From the NCBI RefSeq assembly GCF_003426945.1, contig NZ_QURO01000004.1, positions 124,001 through 188,000 of the forward strand: 64,000 nucleotides of DNA. Reading direction: 5' to 3'. This DNA comes from Thermus sediminis. GTDB lineage: Bacteria; Deinococcota; Deinococci; Deinococcales; Thermaceae. Position numbers and translations under genes: made by a program. The notes below the pieces were generated by a model. That model did no database searches and was not told the DNA's origin. It saw only the letters and a program-made list of their open reading frames with translations. Every line of letters starts with the position of its first letter. The first letter of the stretch is position 1. Below are positions 8,560 through 16,220 of the stretch, in pieces.

Positions 8560-9120
8560 ATGGGCGAGGCGGTCCGGGCGTTGCCCTTAAGCCTTGCGGC
8601 CTACCTGGAGATGGAGGCCCAAAGCCCCGTGCGCCATGAGCTTGTGGAGGGCGTTCCCTATGCCATGGCCGGGGCCAGCAAGGCCCACAATCTCCTCGTG
8701 CAGAACCTGGCTTTCCTCCTCAGGGAGGCGGCCCGGAGAAGGGGGTGCCGCCTCTACACGGAGACCGTGAAGCTAAAGATTTCGGACCGCACCGTCTATT
8801 ACCCGGACCTCATGGTGGTTTGTGGAAGCCCCTCGCCTCATCCCCTTTACGAGGAGGCCCCTTGTCTGGTGGCGGAGGTGGTTTCCCCCTCCACGGAGCG
8901 CCTGGACCGGGGAGAGAAACGCTGGAACTACCTCTCCCTGCCTTCCCTCGAGGTCTACCTCCTGGTGGGCGCGGCTGAGCCAAGGGTAGAGGTGTACCGC
9001 AAGGTAGGGGAGGGTGTGGTCCACGAGGTCCGCACCGAGGGGCGAGTGCTACTGCCCTGCGTGGACATCGCCTTGGACCTGGCCGCCCTTTACGAGGGGG
9101 TAGAGCTGGAGAGGGCGTAG
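8560..9120 (+). CDS. Uma2-family (DUF820) putative PD-(D/E)XK nuclease
   Basis: This 186-residue protein has the Uma2/DUF820 core: YPDLMVVC (the Asp of the nuclease fold), then LVAEVVSPSTERLDRGEK (E-V and the conserved SP-S-T-x-x-D-R), then YLSLPSLEVYLLV. Family members belong to the PD-(D/E)XK superfamily and are often multi-copy in Deinococcus-Thermus and cyanobacteria. No biological role is established. ATG 8560 follows a purine-rich stretch. The 3' end overlaps the convergent gene at 9090 by 31 bases. Confidence 0.85.
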   Translation: MGEAVRALPLSLAAYLEMEAQSPVRHELVEGVPYAMAGASKAHNLLVQNLAFLLREAARRRGCRLYTETVKLKISDRTVYYPDLMVVCGSPSPHPLYEEAPCLVAEVVSPSTERLDRGEKRWNYLSLPSLEVYLLVGAAEPRVEVYRKVGEGVVHEVRTEGRVLLPCVDIALDLAALYEGVELERA

Positions 9121-9734
9121 AGGTAGTACCGCCCCTCCCCCAGGTGGAAGAAGGCCTCCTCGTAGGCTAGGCCCTCAATGGGGGTGTCTGGCGGGATCCG
9201 GAGGTGGGCATCCCCCACCCGGATCCCCTCGGGCAGGACCTCCAGGCTCCCCCTGGCCACCTCCTGGCTTTCCCCCTCGGGGTCGTTCAGGGGGGTGTAG
9301 AGGAGGCGGACGGGGAGGCCCTTTAGGCTATGGAGGACGTTGCTCCCTTCCCGGAAGGGGGCCTTGTGGAGGAGACGCTCCTCCACCTCGGCCACCTCGC
9401 CCAAAAGGGCGTAGCGGTCCAAGGGCAGGAGGGCCTTCCCGCTTTCCAAAAGGGCGAGGAAGCAGGCGCGGTCCTCCTGGGAAAGGAGGATGGGGGCCCT
9501 GCCCCGGCCCACCCGGGGGTCCTGGTCCAGCCTCCCTTGGAGGAGGGCCCTAGCCGCCTCCAAGGCCTCCTCCCGGGTTTCGTAGAGGGCGTAGGGGTTC
9601 ACCTTGAAGAGGAGCTCTAGGCCCCTTGGCCCCTGGACCAGCCAGGCCAGGTGGAGCTCGTAAAGGCGCTGCTTCTGCCACTTGGGGTACACCCACGAGT
9701 ATAGATGAAAACTGTGAGGACGTTCCTTGCCCAA
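9090..9734 (-). CDS. Conserved hypothetical protein
   Basis: This 214-residue protein is unrecognised. The N-terminal half contains a WQKQRLYELHLAWLV strand-rich patch; the middle (ALARALLQGRLDQDPRVGRGRAP, given only in part here) is helical; the C-terminal half is beta-rich. There is no signal peptide or membrane span. The assigned TTG start (9734) is uncertain. A GTG 14 codons inside (VYPKWQK) is a credible alternative, and there is no internal ATG. It is divergent from mrp (30 bp) and overlaps the Uma2-like gene at its 3' end. Confidence 0.6.
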   Translation of the reverse strand: MGKERPHSFHLYSWVYPKWQKQRLYELHLAWLVQGPRGLELLFKVNPYALYETREEALEAARALLQGRLDQDPRVGRGRAPILLSQEDRACFLALLESGKALLPLDRYALLGEVAEVEERLLHKAPFREGSNVLHSLKGLPVRLLYTPLNDPEGESQEVARGSLEVLPEGIRVGDAHLRIPPDTPIEGLAYEEAFFHLGEGRYYLYALSSSTPS

Positions 9735-9764
9735 AGCTTTCCCCTGGTATAGCCTAGCCCAGGT

Positions 9765-10817
9765 ATGGCGCTATCCGAAGAGCGGGTCCTCGAGGCCCTC
9801 CGGGGCGTCCTGGACCCCGAGCTGGGGAAGGACCTGGTCTCCCTGGGCATGGTGGGGGAGATCCACCTGGAGGGAGGGAGAGTGGACCTCCTCATCCACC
9901 TCACCACCCCGGCCTGCCCCCTGAAGGGGCAGATCGAGGCGGACATCCGGCGGGCCCTCACGCCCTTGGGCCTCGAGGAGGTGCGGGTGCGCTTTGGGGG
10001 CGGGGTGCGCCCCCCGGAGCAGTACCCCATCCCCGGGGTCAAGCACGTGGTGGCCGTGGCCTCGGGCAAGGGGGGGGTGGGGAAGAGCACCGTGGCCGCC
10101 AACCTGGCCCTGGCCTTAAGCCGGGAAGGGGCCCAGGTGGGCCTCCTGGACGCCGACCTCTACGGCCCCAGCCAGGCCAAGATGTTCGGCCTGGAAGGGG
10201 AGCGGCTCAAGGTGGACCAGAGCCGTCGCATCCTGCCCCTCCTGGCCCACGGCATCAAGGTCCTCTCCATGGCCAACATCGTTCCCCCGGGCCAGGCCAT
10301 GATCTGGCGGGGCCCCATCCTCCACGGGACCATCAAGCAGTTCTTGGAGGACGTGAACTGGGGGGAGCTGGACTACCTGGTGGTGGACCTCCCCCCGGGG
10401 ACCGGGGACGTGCAGCTCTCCCTGGCCCAGCTCACCCGGGTCTCCGGCGGGGTCATCGTCACCACCCCCCAGGAGGTGGCCCTCCTGGACGCCGAGCGGG
10501 CCGCGGACATGTTCAAGAAGGTCCAGGTGCCCGTCCTCGGGGTCTTGGAGAACATGGGCGCCTTCCTCTGCCCCCACTGCGGCAAGCCCACGCTCATCTT
10601 CGGGGAGGGGGGTGGGAGGAGGCTTGCCGAGAAGCTAAAGGCCCGCTTCCTGGGCGGAATCCCCCTCACCCTCCCTCTGAGGGAAAGCGGGGACCGGGGG
10701 GTCCCCATCGTGGCCGCTGACCCCGAGGGCCCGGAGGCCCAGGCCTTCATGGGGGCGGCCCGGGAACTGGCCGCCGCCCTCAGCGTCCAGACCTTTATCG
10801 CCCTGCCCATGGCCTAG
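9765..10817 (+). CDS. mrp: Mrp/ApbC-type iron-sulfur cluster carrier ATPase
   Basis: Mrp proteins are cytoplasmic P-loop ATPases that carry and transfer [4Fe-4S] clusters. The 350-residue protein has an N-terminal MIP18/DUF59 domain (about 1-75, VLDPELGKDLVSLGMV) and a deviant Walker A, SGKGGVGKST (about 98-107). Next come the Mrp motif DADLYGPSQ, the switch DLPPGTGD, and a C-terminal CPHC pair that binds the cluster. TATAGC (9748-9753) lies 11 bases before the ATG and is a plausible -10 box. The next gene, 1 base on, encodes a SufR-like regulator, consistent with an Fe-S homeostasis unit. Confidence 0.93.
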   Translation: MALSEERVLEALRGVLDPELGKDLVSLGMVGEIHLEGGRVDLLIHLTTPACPLKGQIEADIRRALTPLGLEEVRVRFGGGVRPPEQYPIPGVKHVVAVASGKGGVGKSTVAANLALALSREGAQVGLLDADLYGPSQAKMFGLEGERLKVDQSRRILPLLAHGIKVLSMANIVPPGQAMIWRGPILHGTIKQFLEDVNWGELDYLVVDLPPGTGDVQLSLAQLTRVSGGVIVTTPQEVALLDAERAADMFKKVQVPVLGVLENMGAFLCPHCGKPTLIFGEGGGRRLAEKLKARFLGGIPLTLPLRESGDRGVPIVAADPEGPEAQAFMGAARELAAALSVQTFIALPMA

Positions 10818-10818
10818 C

Positions 10819-11415
10819 ATGGCCCTCCTCTTGGAAGGCACCAAGGAAAAGGTCCTGGAGCTCCTTAGGGCCCGCCCCCTCACGGCCAAGGAGGTGGCCG
10901 AGGCCCTGGGGGTGAGCCGGGCCGCCATCGGCAAGCACCTCCAGGACCTGGAGGCCCGGGGCCTGGTGCGCTCCGAGGTGAAGCGGTGCCAAAGCCGGGG
11001 GCGCCCCTACCGCCTCTACCGGGCCCAGGACGGGGAAAGCCCCTACGCCCTCCTCTGCGGGGACATGCTTAGGGGCATGGAGGCGGCCCTGGGGCAGGAG
11101 GGCGTGGTGGCCTTTCTCCTGGAGCGGAACCGGAGCCGCCTGGCCTCCTTGGGCCTCGAGGCCCTTCCCCTGAGGGAAAGGCTCCACCGCCTGGCCCAGC
11201 ACCTCAAGGAGGAGGGGTACGAGGCCGAGGTGGTGGAGGAGGGGGGTCGGCTCTACCTCTGCCAGCGGCGCTGCCCCAGGCTCGCCCTCTCCCGGGAGCA
11301 CGAGGCCCTCTGCCAGAGCGAGCTTCTGGCCTACCAGGAGCTTTTGGGCCTGCCCCTTTCCCGGGAGGAGCGCATCGTTGAGGGGGGAAGCTGCTGCCGC
11401 TACCGGGTAGAATAG
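10819..11415 (+). CDS. SufR-like HTH regulator with C-terminal cysteines
   Basis: This 198-residue protein has an N-terminal winged helix (LTAKEVAEALGVSRAAIGKH, about 21-40) and a C-terminal domain holding spaced cysteines (LCQRRCPR, ALCQSE, GSCCRY). That is the layout of SufR, a DeoR/ArsR-type repressor that senses Fe-S status through a bound cluster. It follows mrp by one base and precedes prmA by four. The inference is that it represses Fe-S biogenesis genes, possibly including its own operon. A generic metal-sensing regulator is the alternative. Confidence 0.75.
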   Translation: MALLLEGTKEKVLELLRARPLTAKEVAEALGVSRAAIGKHLQDLEARGLVRSEVKRCQSRGRPYRLYRAQDGESPYALLCGDMLRGMEAALGQEGVVAFLLERNRSRLASLGLEALPLRERLHRLAQHLKEEGYEAEVVEEGGRLYLCQRRCPRLALSREHEALCQSELLAYQELLGLPLSREERIVEGGSCCRYRVE

Positions 11416-11419
11416 CGGG

Positions 11420-12178
11420 GTGTGGGTCTACCGCCTGAAGGGCACCCCCTGGGAGCTGGACTCCCTCATCCCCGAGCTCTTCCACCGGGGGGCCCGGGGC
11501 CTCTTGGAGGGGGAGGGGGAGGTCCTGGCCTACTTCCCCGCCCCAAGGGACCTCCCCTATGGGGGCGAGTGGCAGGAGCTTCCCGATGAGGACTGGTTAG
11601 AGGCTTGGCGGCGGGATCTGAAGCCCGCCTGGGCCCCTCCTTTCGTGGTCCTGGCCCCCTGGCACCCCTGGGAAGGGGAAGGGATTCCCTTGGTCCTGGA
11701 GCCCGGCATGGCCTTCGGCACCGGGCACCACGAGACCACCCGCCTGGCCCTAGAGGCCTTGGCCCGTCACCTCTCCCCTGGGGAGAAGGTCCTGGACGTG
11801 GGCACGGGAAGCGGCATCTTGAGCATCGCCGCAGAGAAGCTTGGGGGGAAGGCCCTGGGCGTGGACATAGACCCCGCCGTCCTCCCCCAGGCGGAGGCCA
11901 ACGCCCGGGCCAACGGGGTTTCCCCCCGGTTTTTGCTGGGAAGCCTCGAGGCCGCCCTCCCCTTCGCCCCCTTCGGCCTCATCGTGGCCAACCTCTTCGC
12001 CGAGCTCCACGCCGAGCTTGCCCCCCTCTACAAGGAGGCCTTGGCCCCCGGGGGGAGGCTCCTCCTCACGGGGATCCTCAAGGAGAAGGTCCACCTGGTA
12101 AGGGCCGCCCTGGAGGACCTTCCCCTTGTGGAGGAGGAGGCCGAAGGGGAGTGGGTCCTCCTGGTCTACAGGAGGTGA
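11420..12178 (+). CDS. prmA: Ribosomal protein L11 methyltransferase
   Basis: PrmA trimethylates several amino groups of ribosomal protein L11 using S-adenosylmethionine. The 252-residue length is normal for Thermus. An N-terminal substrate-binding domain (about 1-95) precedes a Rossmann methyltransferase domain with PGMAFGTGHHETT, the SAM motif VLDVGTGSGILSI (about 120), and the NPPY-like VANLFAELH. The start is GTG 11420. It runs into rsmE with a 3-base gap, making a ribosome-modification pair. Confidence 0.94.
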   Translation: MWVYRLKGTPWELDSLIPELFHRGARGLLEGEGEVLAYFPAPRDLPYGGEWQELPDEDWLEAWRRDLKPAWAPPFVVLAPWHPWEGEGIPLVLEPGMAFGTGHHETTRLALEALARHLSPGEKVLDVGTGSGILSIAAEKLGGKALGVDIDPAVLPQAEANARANGVSPRFLLGSLEAALPFAPFGLIVANLFAELHAELAPLYKEALAPGGRLLLTGILKEKVHLVRAALEDLPLVEEEAEGEWVLLVYRR

Positions 12179-12181
12179 GGG

Positions 12182-12868
12182 ATGCGCCCCCACCGCGCCT
12201 ATAGCCCGGGTCTCACTGGCCTCCTCCCCCTGGAGGAGGGCCACCACCTGGTGGCGGTCCTCCGGGCCAAGGTGGGCGACCGGTTCACCGTCTTTGATGC
12301 CCAAAGGGAAGCCTTGGCCGAGGTGGTGGACCTGGGTCCCCCGGTGCGTTACCGAATCCTGGAGGAAAGGAGGCCCGAGCGGGAGGTAGGGGTGGAGGTG
12401 GTCCTCTACGTGGCCCTCCTCAAGGGGGATAAGCTCGCCGAGGTGGTGCGGGCGGCCACGGAGCTAGGGGTTACGCGGGTCCGGCCCCTCGTCACCCGCC
12501 ACAGCGTCCCCAAGGAGATGGGGGAGGGTAAACGGAGGCGGCTTCAGGCCATCGCCAAGGAGGCGGCCAAGCAGTCGGGGAGGCTTTTTGTCCCCGAGGT
12601 CCTCCCCCCCGTCCCCCTGGAGGCGGTGCCGCAGGTGGTCCAGGGCCTCGTGGCCCACGTGGGGGCCAGGGCCTTGGTGCGGGAGGTCCTGGACCTGAAC
12701 CAGCCCCTGGCCCTGGCCGTAGGGCCCGAGGGGGGGTTTGCCGAGGAGGAGGTGGCCCTCCTCCAGGGGCGGGGGTTCACCCCGGTCACCCTGGGGCCCA
12801 GGATCCTCCGGGCGGAAACCGCGGCCCTCGCCCTCCTGGCCCTGGCCACCGCCGGGGAGGGGCGATGA
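12182..12868 (+). CDS. rsmE: 16S rRNA m3U1498 methyltransferase
   Basis: RsmE methylates N3 of U1498 in 16S rRNA near the P site. The 228-residue SPOUT-class protein has an N-terminal PUA-like part (HHLVAVLRAKVGDRFTVFD). Its C-terminal trefoil-knot motifs are LAVGPEGGF (about 178) and LGPRILRAETAAL (about 200), which bind SAM. The length and motifs are standard. The stop overlaps the start of the next lipoprotein gene by 4 bases. Confidence 0.94.
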   Translation: MRPHRAYSPGLTGLLPLEEGHHLVAVLRAKVGDRFTVFDAQREALAEVVDLGPPVRYRILEERRPEREVGVEVVLYVALLKGDKLAEVVRAATELGVTRVRPLVTRHSVPKEMGEGKRRRLQAIAKEAAKQSGRLFVPEVLPPVPLEAVPQVVQGLVAHVGARALVREVLDLNQPLALAVGPEGGFAEEEVALLQGRGFTPVTLGPRILRAETAALALLALATAGEGR

Positions 12869-13254
12869 GGGGGGTTCTTCTCTCCCTCTTGCTCCTTCTT
12901 TCCGCCTGCCGCTACACCTTTTTGCCCCTGGATCCGGGAAGGCCGGAGGACCCCAAAAGGCCCTTCGTGGTGGCCAGGCTCCACCCGGAAGGGGAGGAAG
13001 CCCGGCTGGTCCTTAGGGTGGAAAGGCTTCCCCAGCCGGGCTACCTCCACCTCCTTTGGTACCGGGAGTCGGAGCTCCTCTTGGAAAAGGCCCTCTTCCT
13101 GGAGGGCCCAGGGGTCCAGGAGGCCCGCTTTTCCCTCAAGGAGGGGTACCACCGCCTGGTGGGCCTTTGGGAGGAGCGGGTCCTTTTCCAGCTGGACCTG
13201 GGCACCCCTCTTCTACCGGACCCCGATGAGGAAGAGGACCAGGGGAACCGTTAG
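12865..13254 (+). CDS. Small putative lipoprotein
   Basis: This 129-residue protein begins with a short signal (MRGVLLSLLLLLS) and a lipobox ending LSAC, so it is probably diacylated at Cys15 and held in the envelope. The mature part is beta-rich with a very acidic tail (PDPDEEEDQGNR). I recognise no domain. It is translationally coupled to rsmE by a 4-base overlap. Its 3' end overlaps the convergent AEC transporter gene by 42 bases, which is long even here, so the last codons deserve comparison with relatives. Confidence 0.7.
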   Translation: MRGVLLSLLLLLSACRYTFLPLDPGRPEDPKRPFVVARLHPEGEEARLVLRVERLPQPGYLHLLWYRESELLLEKALFLEGPGVQEARFSLKEGYHRLVGLWEERVLFQLDLGTPLLPDPDEEEDQGNR

Positions 13255-14115
13255 GAAGGCTAGGAAGGTGGAGGCCACCACGCCCCGCGCCATGCGGGGG
13301 GCGTCCTTGCCGAACTCCTGGGAGAGCAAAAAGGCGTTGACGGCGATGGGGGTGGCGGACTGGAGGACCAGGACCTGGTGCTCCAGCCTGGGCAGGTTCA
13401 GGAGAAGCCCCACCAGGTAAGCCAACAGGGGGGCGAGGAGGAGCCTTAGGCCGCTCGCCGTGAGCTCAAAGGCCCCGAGCCGGAAGGAGGTCTTGGCCAT
13501 CTGCATCCCCAGGGTGAGGAGGAGGACGGGGATGGCCGCCTGGCCCATGAGGCGCACCCCCTCGTCTAGACGGAAGGGGAAGCTGACCCCCAGGGCCCGG
13601 AGGAGGAGGCCCAGGAGGAGGGCGTAGAAGAGGGGAAGGCGCAGGGTGAAGCGGAGGCCCTCGAGGACCCCTCCCCCCCGGATGAAGGCGGGCCCCAGGC
13701 CGAATATGAGGAGGCTGGAGAGGATGAAGTAGACCACGGCCAGCCTCAGCCCCGCCTCCCCCAAGGCGAAGTAGGTGAGGGAAAGCCCCATGTTGCCGGA
13801 GTTGGGAAAGAGGGCCGAGACGGCAAGGCCCTTCCCCGCCTCCTGGCTCAGGCGGAGGAGGCGGGCGAGGAGGGCCACGAAGAGGTAAAGGCCCCCGTAG
13901 GTGAGGAGGAAGCCCAAAGTGAGGCCCAAAAGCCCCTCCCGGGTAAACTCCGCCCGGTACATGGCGTCAAAGATGAGGGCGGGCACCAGGAGGTAGACGG
14001 TGAGGCGGGAGAGGGTGGGGAGGTCCATGGCCACCCGCCTGCCCAAGAGGTACCCGGAGAGGACCACCAGGGCCACGGGAAAGACGGTGTTGAGGAGGGC
14101 TTCCATGTGGGGCAT
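13213..14115 (-). CDS. AEC-family (auxin efflux carrier-like) permease
   Basis: This 300-residue integral membrane protein has about ten hydrophobic helices in two halves with a glycine/proline-rich break in the middle. It also has GNMGLSLTYFALGE near residue 108, typical of bacterial AEC permeases that export or exchange small carboxylates. The substrate is unknown. The start is drawn at ATG 14115; a second ATG three codons in is equally possible. Only 9 bp separate it from the divergent ornithine-cyclodeaminase-like gene. Confidence 0.85.
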   Translation of the reverse strand: MPHMEALLNTVFPVALVVLSGYLLGRRVAMDLPTLSRLTVYLLVPALIFDAMYRAEFTREGLLGLTLGFLLTYGGLYLFVALLARLLRLSQEAGKGLAVSALFPNSGNMGLSLTYFALGEAGLRLAVVYFILSSLLIFGLGPAFIRGGGVLEGLRFTLRLPLFYALLLGLLLRALGVSFPFRLDEGVRLMGQAAIPVLLLTLGMQMAKTSFRLGAFELTASGLRLLLAPLLAYLVGLLLNLPRLEHQVLVLQSATPIAVNAFLLSQEFGKDAPRMARGVVASTFLAFLTVPLVLFLIGVR

Positions 14116-14124
14116 TCTAGGGGC

Positions 14125-14949
14125 ATGGTGGAGTACCGGGCTTTAGCCGAGGCCATCCGGGGGGTCCTCCTCCGGGGCGGGGTGGCCCCCAGGCGGCAGG
14201 TCCTCCCCATCCCCGGGGGGGAGTTCCTGGTCATGCCCGCGGCGGACGGGGAGGTGGCGGTGTGCAAGCTGGTCACGGTGGAGGCCCACCGGGAGCCCAG
14301 GGTGCAGGCCGAGGTCTGGGCCAGGCGCCTGGCCACAGGGGAGGTTTTCCACCTCCCCGGGGAGGAGATCACCAGGAGGCGCACCGCTGCCCTCTCCCTC
14401 CTCGCTGCCCTGGTCCTCGCGCCGAAGCGGGAGGGAGCCCTCCTCCTCGTGGGCCCCGGGGCCCAGGGGGAGGCCCACCTCGAGGCCTTCCACGAGGCCT
14501 TTCCCCTGAGCCGGGTCTACGTGCGGGGAAGGGGGAGGGAAAGGGTGGAGGCCCTCCTGGGAAAGGCCCAAGGGATGGGCCTAGAGGCGGTGGAGTGGAC
14601 GGGGGAGGAGGTCCCCGAGGACGTGGCCTTCCTCGTCACCGCCACGAATAGCCCCACCCCGGTCCTCCCCGAGAGGGTTCCCCCTGGGGTCTTCCTGGCG
14701 GCGGTGGGCTCCTACCTTCCCCATATGCGGGAGGTGCCGGAGGCCCTCTTGGCGCGGGCCGCCCTCTACTGCGACACCGAGGACGCCCTCCTGGAGGCTG
14801 GGGAGCTCCAGGGGGTGGGTAGGCCGGTGGTCCCCCTAAAGGAGGCCCTCCTGGGCCGGCGGGCCGAGGGGGAGTTCGTCCTCTTCAAGAGCGTGGGCCA
14901 CGCCCTCTTTGACCTGGCGGCGGCCCGGGCCTACCTGGGCCTGGGCTAG
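14125..14949 (+). CDS. Ornithine cyclodeaminase/mu-crystallin family protein
   Basis: This 274-residue protein has an N-terminal dimerisation/substrate domain and a central Rossmann segment, LLLVGPGAQGEAHLEAF (about 110-126), as in ornithine cyclodeaminase, lysine cyclodeaminase and NAD(P)H-dependent imine reductases. TATNSPTPVL near residue 172 and AVGSYLPHMREVP near 192 are family hallmarks. The substrate cannot be fixed from sequence. ATG 14125 was chosen over an upstream ATG at 14107 that lies inside the divergent gene. The 3' end overlaps the convergent reductase by 4 bases. Confidence 0.82.
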   Translation: MVEYRALAEAIRGVLLRGGVAPRRQVLPIPGGEFLVMPAADGEVAVCKLVTVEAHREPRVQAEVWARRLATGEVFHLPGEEITRRRTAALSLLAALVLAPKREGALLLVGPGAQGEAHLEAFHEAFPLSRVYVRGRGRERVEALLGKAQGMGLEAVEWTGEEVPEDVAFLVTATNSPTPVLPERVPPGVFLAAVGSYLPHMREVPEALLARAALYCDTEDALLEAGELQGVGRPVVPLKEALLGRRAEGEFVLFKSVGHALFDLAAARAYLGLG

Positions 14950-15854
14950 AGGCGGACCACGATCTTCCCCATGTGGCCCCGGTCCAGGAGGGCCTGGAAG
15001 GCGGCCTCGGCCTCGGCGAAGGGGAAGACCGCCCCCACCACGGGCCTTATCCCCTTTCCCACCCGGGGGAGGAGGAAGGCCAGGGCCTCCTCCAGGAGGG
15101 GCCTTTCCCGGAGGAGAGGGGCGAGCCAGAAGCCCAGGACGGCCAGGTTCTTGCGCATGAGGCCCAGGGGGTGGATGGGGGCCACCTCCCCCTCCGCGGC
15201 CCCGATGTAGACCAGGCGCCCCTTGGGCCTGAGGAAGCCCAGGCTCTCCTCCACCACCTTGCCCCGCACCTCCAAGACGAGGTCCACGCCCCCCACTTCC
15301 CGCACCCTTTCCGGAAGGGCCTCGTAGGTGGCTACCCCATCCGCCCCCAGGGCCTGGACCAGGGGGAGCTTTTCCGCCCTCGAGACCGCCCCCAGCACCC
15401 GAAGCCCCAGGGCCTTGGCCACCTGGACCGCCGCCGTGCCCAAGGCCCCCGCCGCCGCTTGGACCAAGACCCACTCCCCGGGCCTCGCCCCCGCCCCCTT
15501 TAGGGCCAGGTAGGCGGTGAGGTAGGAGACGGGGAAGGCGGCGGCCTCCTCTGGGGAAAGGCCCTCAGGGAGCGGAAGGAGGGCCTCCTCCGGCACGGCC
15601 ATCCGCTCCGCCAGGGCCCCATGGGGCACGAGGGCGGCGTACCGCCCATCCCCCACCCTCCCCACGGCCTCCATCCCGGGGATGAAGGGGGGGCGGACCC
15701 GGGTTAGGTACCCCCCCAGGCGCACCAGGTGGTCGGCGAAGTTGAGCCCCACCGCCTCCACCTCCATTACCGCCTCTCCTGGGCCCGGAACGGGTTCGGG
15801 GACCTCCTTCAGGACCATGGCCCCCCCCAAAGCCTCCTGCACCCAAGCGCGCAT
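14946..15854 (-). CDS. Zinc-independent MDR-family quinone oxidoreductase
   Basis: This 302-residue medium-chain dehydrogenase/reductase has a GroES-like N-terminal domain (VGLNFADHLVRLGGYL) and a nucleotide-binding domain with VQAAAGALGTAAVQVAKALG (about 138-157). It lacks the Zn-ligand cysteines of alcohol dehydrogenases, so an NADPH:quinone or enoyl reductase role is likely. The ATG is at 15854. The gene is monocistronic between the cyclodeaminase-like gene and the cobalamin riboswitch. Confidence 0.87.
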   Translation of the reverse strand: MRAWVQEALGGAMVLKEVPEPVPGPGEAVMEVEAVGLNFADHLVRLGGYLTRVRPPFIPGMEAVGRVGDGRYAALVPHGALAERMAVPEEALLPLPEGLSPEEAAAFPVSYLTAYLALKGAGARPGEWVLVQAAAGALGTAAVQVAKALGLRVLGAVSRAEKLPLVQALGADGVATYEALPERVREVGGVDLVLEVRGKVVEESLGFLRPKGRLVYIGAAEGEVAPIHPLGLMRKNLAVLGFWLAPLLRERPLLEEALAFLLPRVGKGIRPVVGAVFPFAEAEAAFQALLDRGHMGKIVVRL

Positions 15855-15941
15855 GGGGCCAGTCTACCCCTTGTCAAGGGGTGGGGGGAGGGCCTAGCCT
15901 TAGGGCAAGGCCCGCTAGGGCCCCAAAGCCAGGTCCCGTTT

Positions 15942-16075
15942 GCCCTGGTGCCTGGGCGCGTAGTCCAGGCTTAAAGTGGGGAAGTCCGGTGCAAGTCCGG
16001 CGCTGTCCCGCAACGGTAACCGGTCCCGCTTCGCGCCTCCCACCGTAGACCGGAAGCCCGAATGCCTGCCAGGGC
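15942..16075 (+). promoter_or_regulatory. Cobalamin (adenosylcobalamin-type) riboswitch
   Basis: The conserved core reads GTGGGGAAGTCCGGTGCAAG, then GCGCTGTCCCGCAACGGTAA, and ends in the B12 box AGCCCGAATGCCTGCC at 16055-16070. A perfect 7-bp closing stem P1 pairs GCCCTGG (15942-15948) with CCAGGGC (16069-16075). It precedes a BtuF-BtuC-BtuD-like importer, the expected target. A GCCCGCC/GGCGGGC hairpin (16077-16099) and an intrinsic terminator (16150-16173) follow, so control is probably at transcription elongation: bound B12 shuts off importer synthesis. Confidence 0.93.
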
Positions 16076-16149
16076 CGCCCGCCCTTCCCCAAGGCGGGCA
16101 CCTCACGCGGATGGGGGAGAAGTGGGGGTGAAGCGCCTTTTGGCCCTAG

Positions 16150-16173
16150 CCCCTGCCTCCCGGCAGGGGTTTT
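16150..16173 (+). terminator. Intrinsic terminator in the riboswitch expression platform
   Basis: CCCCTGCC (16150-16157), a TCCC loop, then GGCAGGGG (16162-16169) and TTTT form an 8-bp GC-rich hairpin with a T-run, 47 bases before the btuF start. It is the likely ligand-dependent terminator of the cobalamin riboswitch. Confidence 0.75.
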
Positions 16174-16220
16174 GCCCTACCTCCCCCGGGCCTGGCCCTA
16201 GCGGCTTTAGGGAGGTGGGC

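Noticed and set aside
14107-14124. Longer start for the ornithine-cyclodeaminase-like protein
   Set aside because: It would overlap the start of the divergent AEC gene, and ATG 14125 gives a normal family N-terminus.
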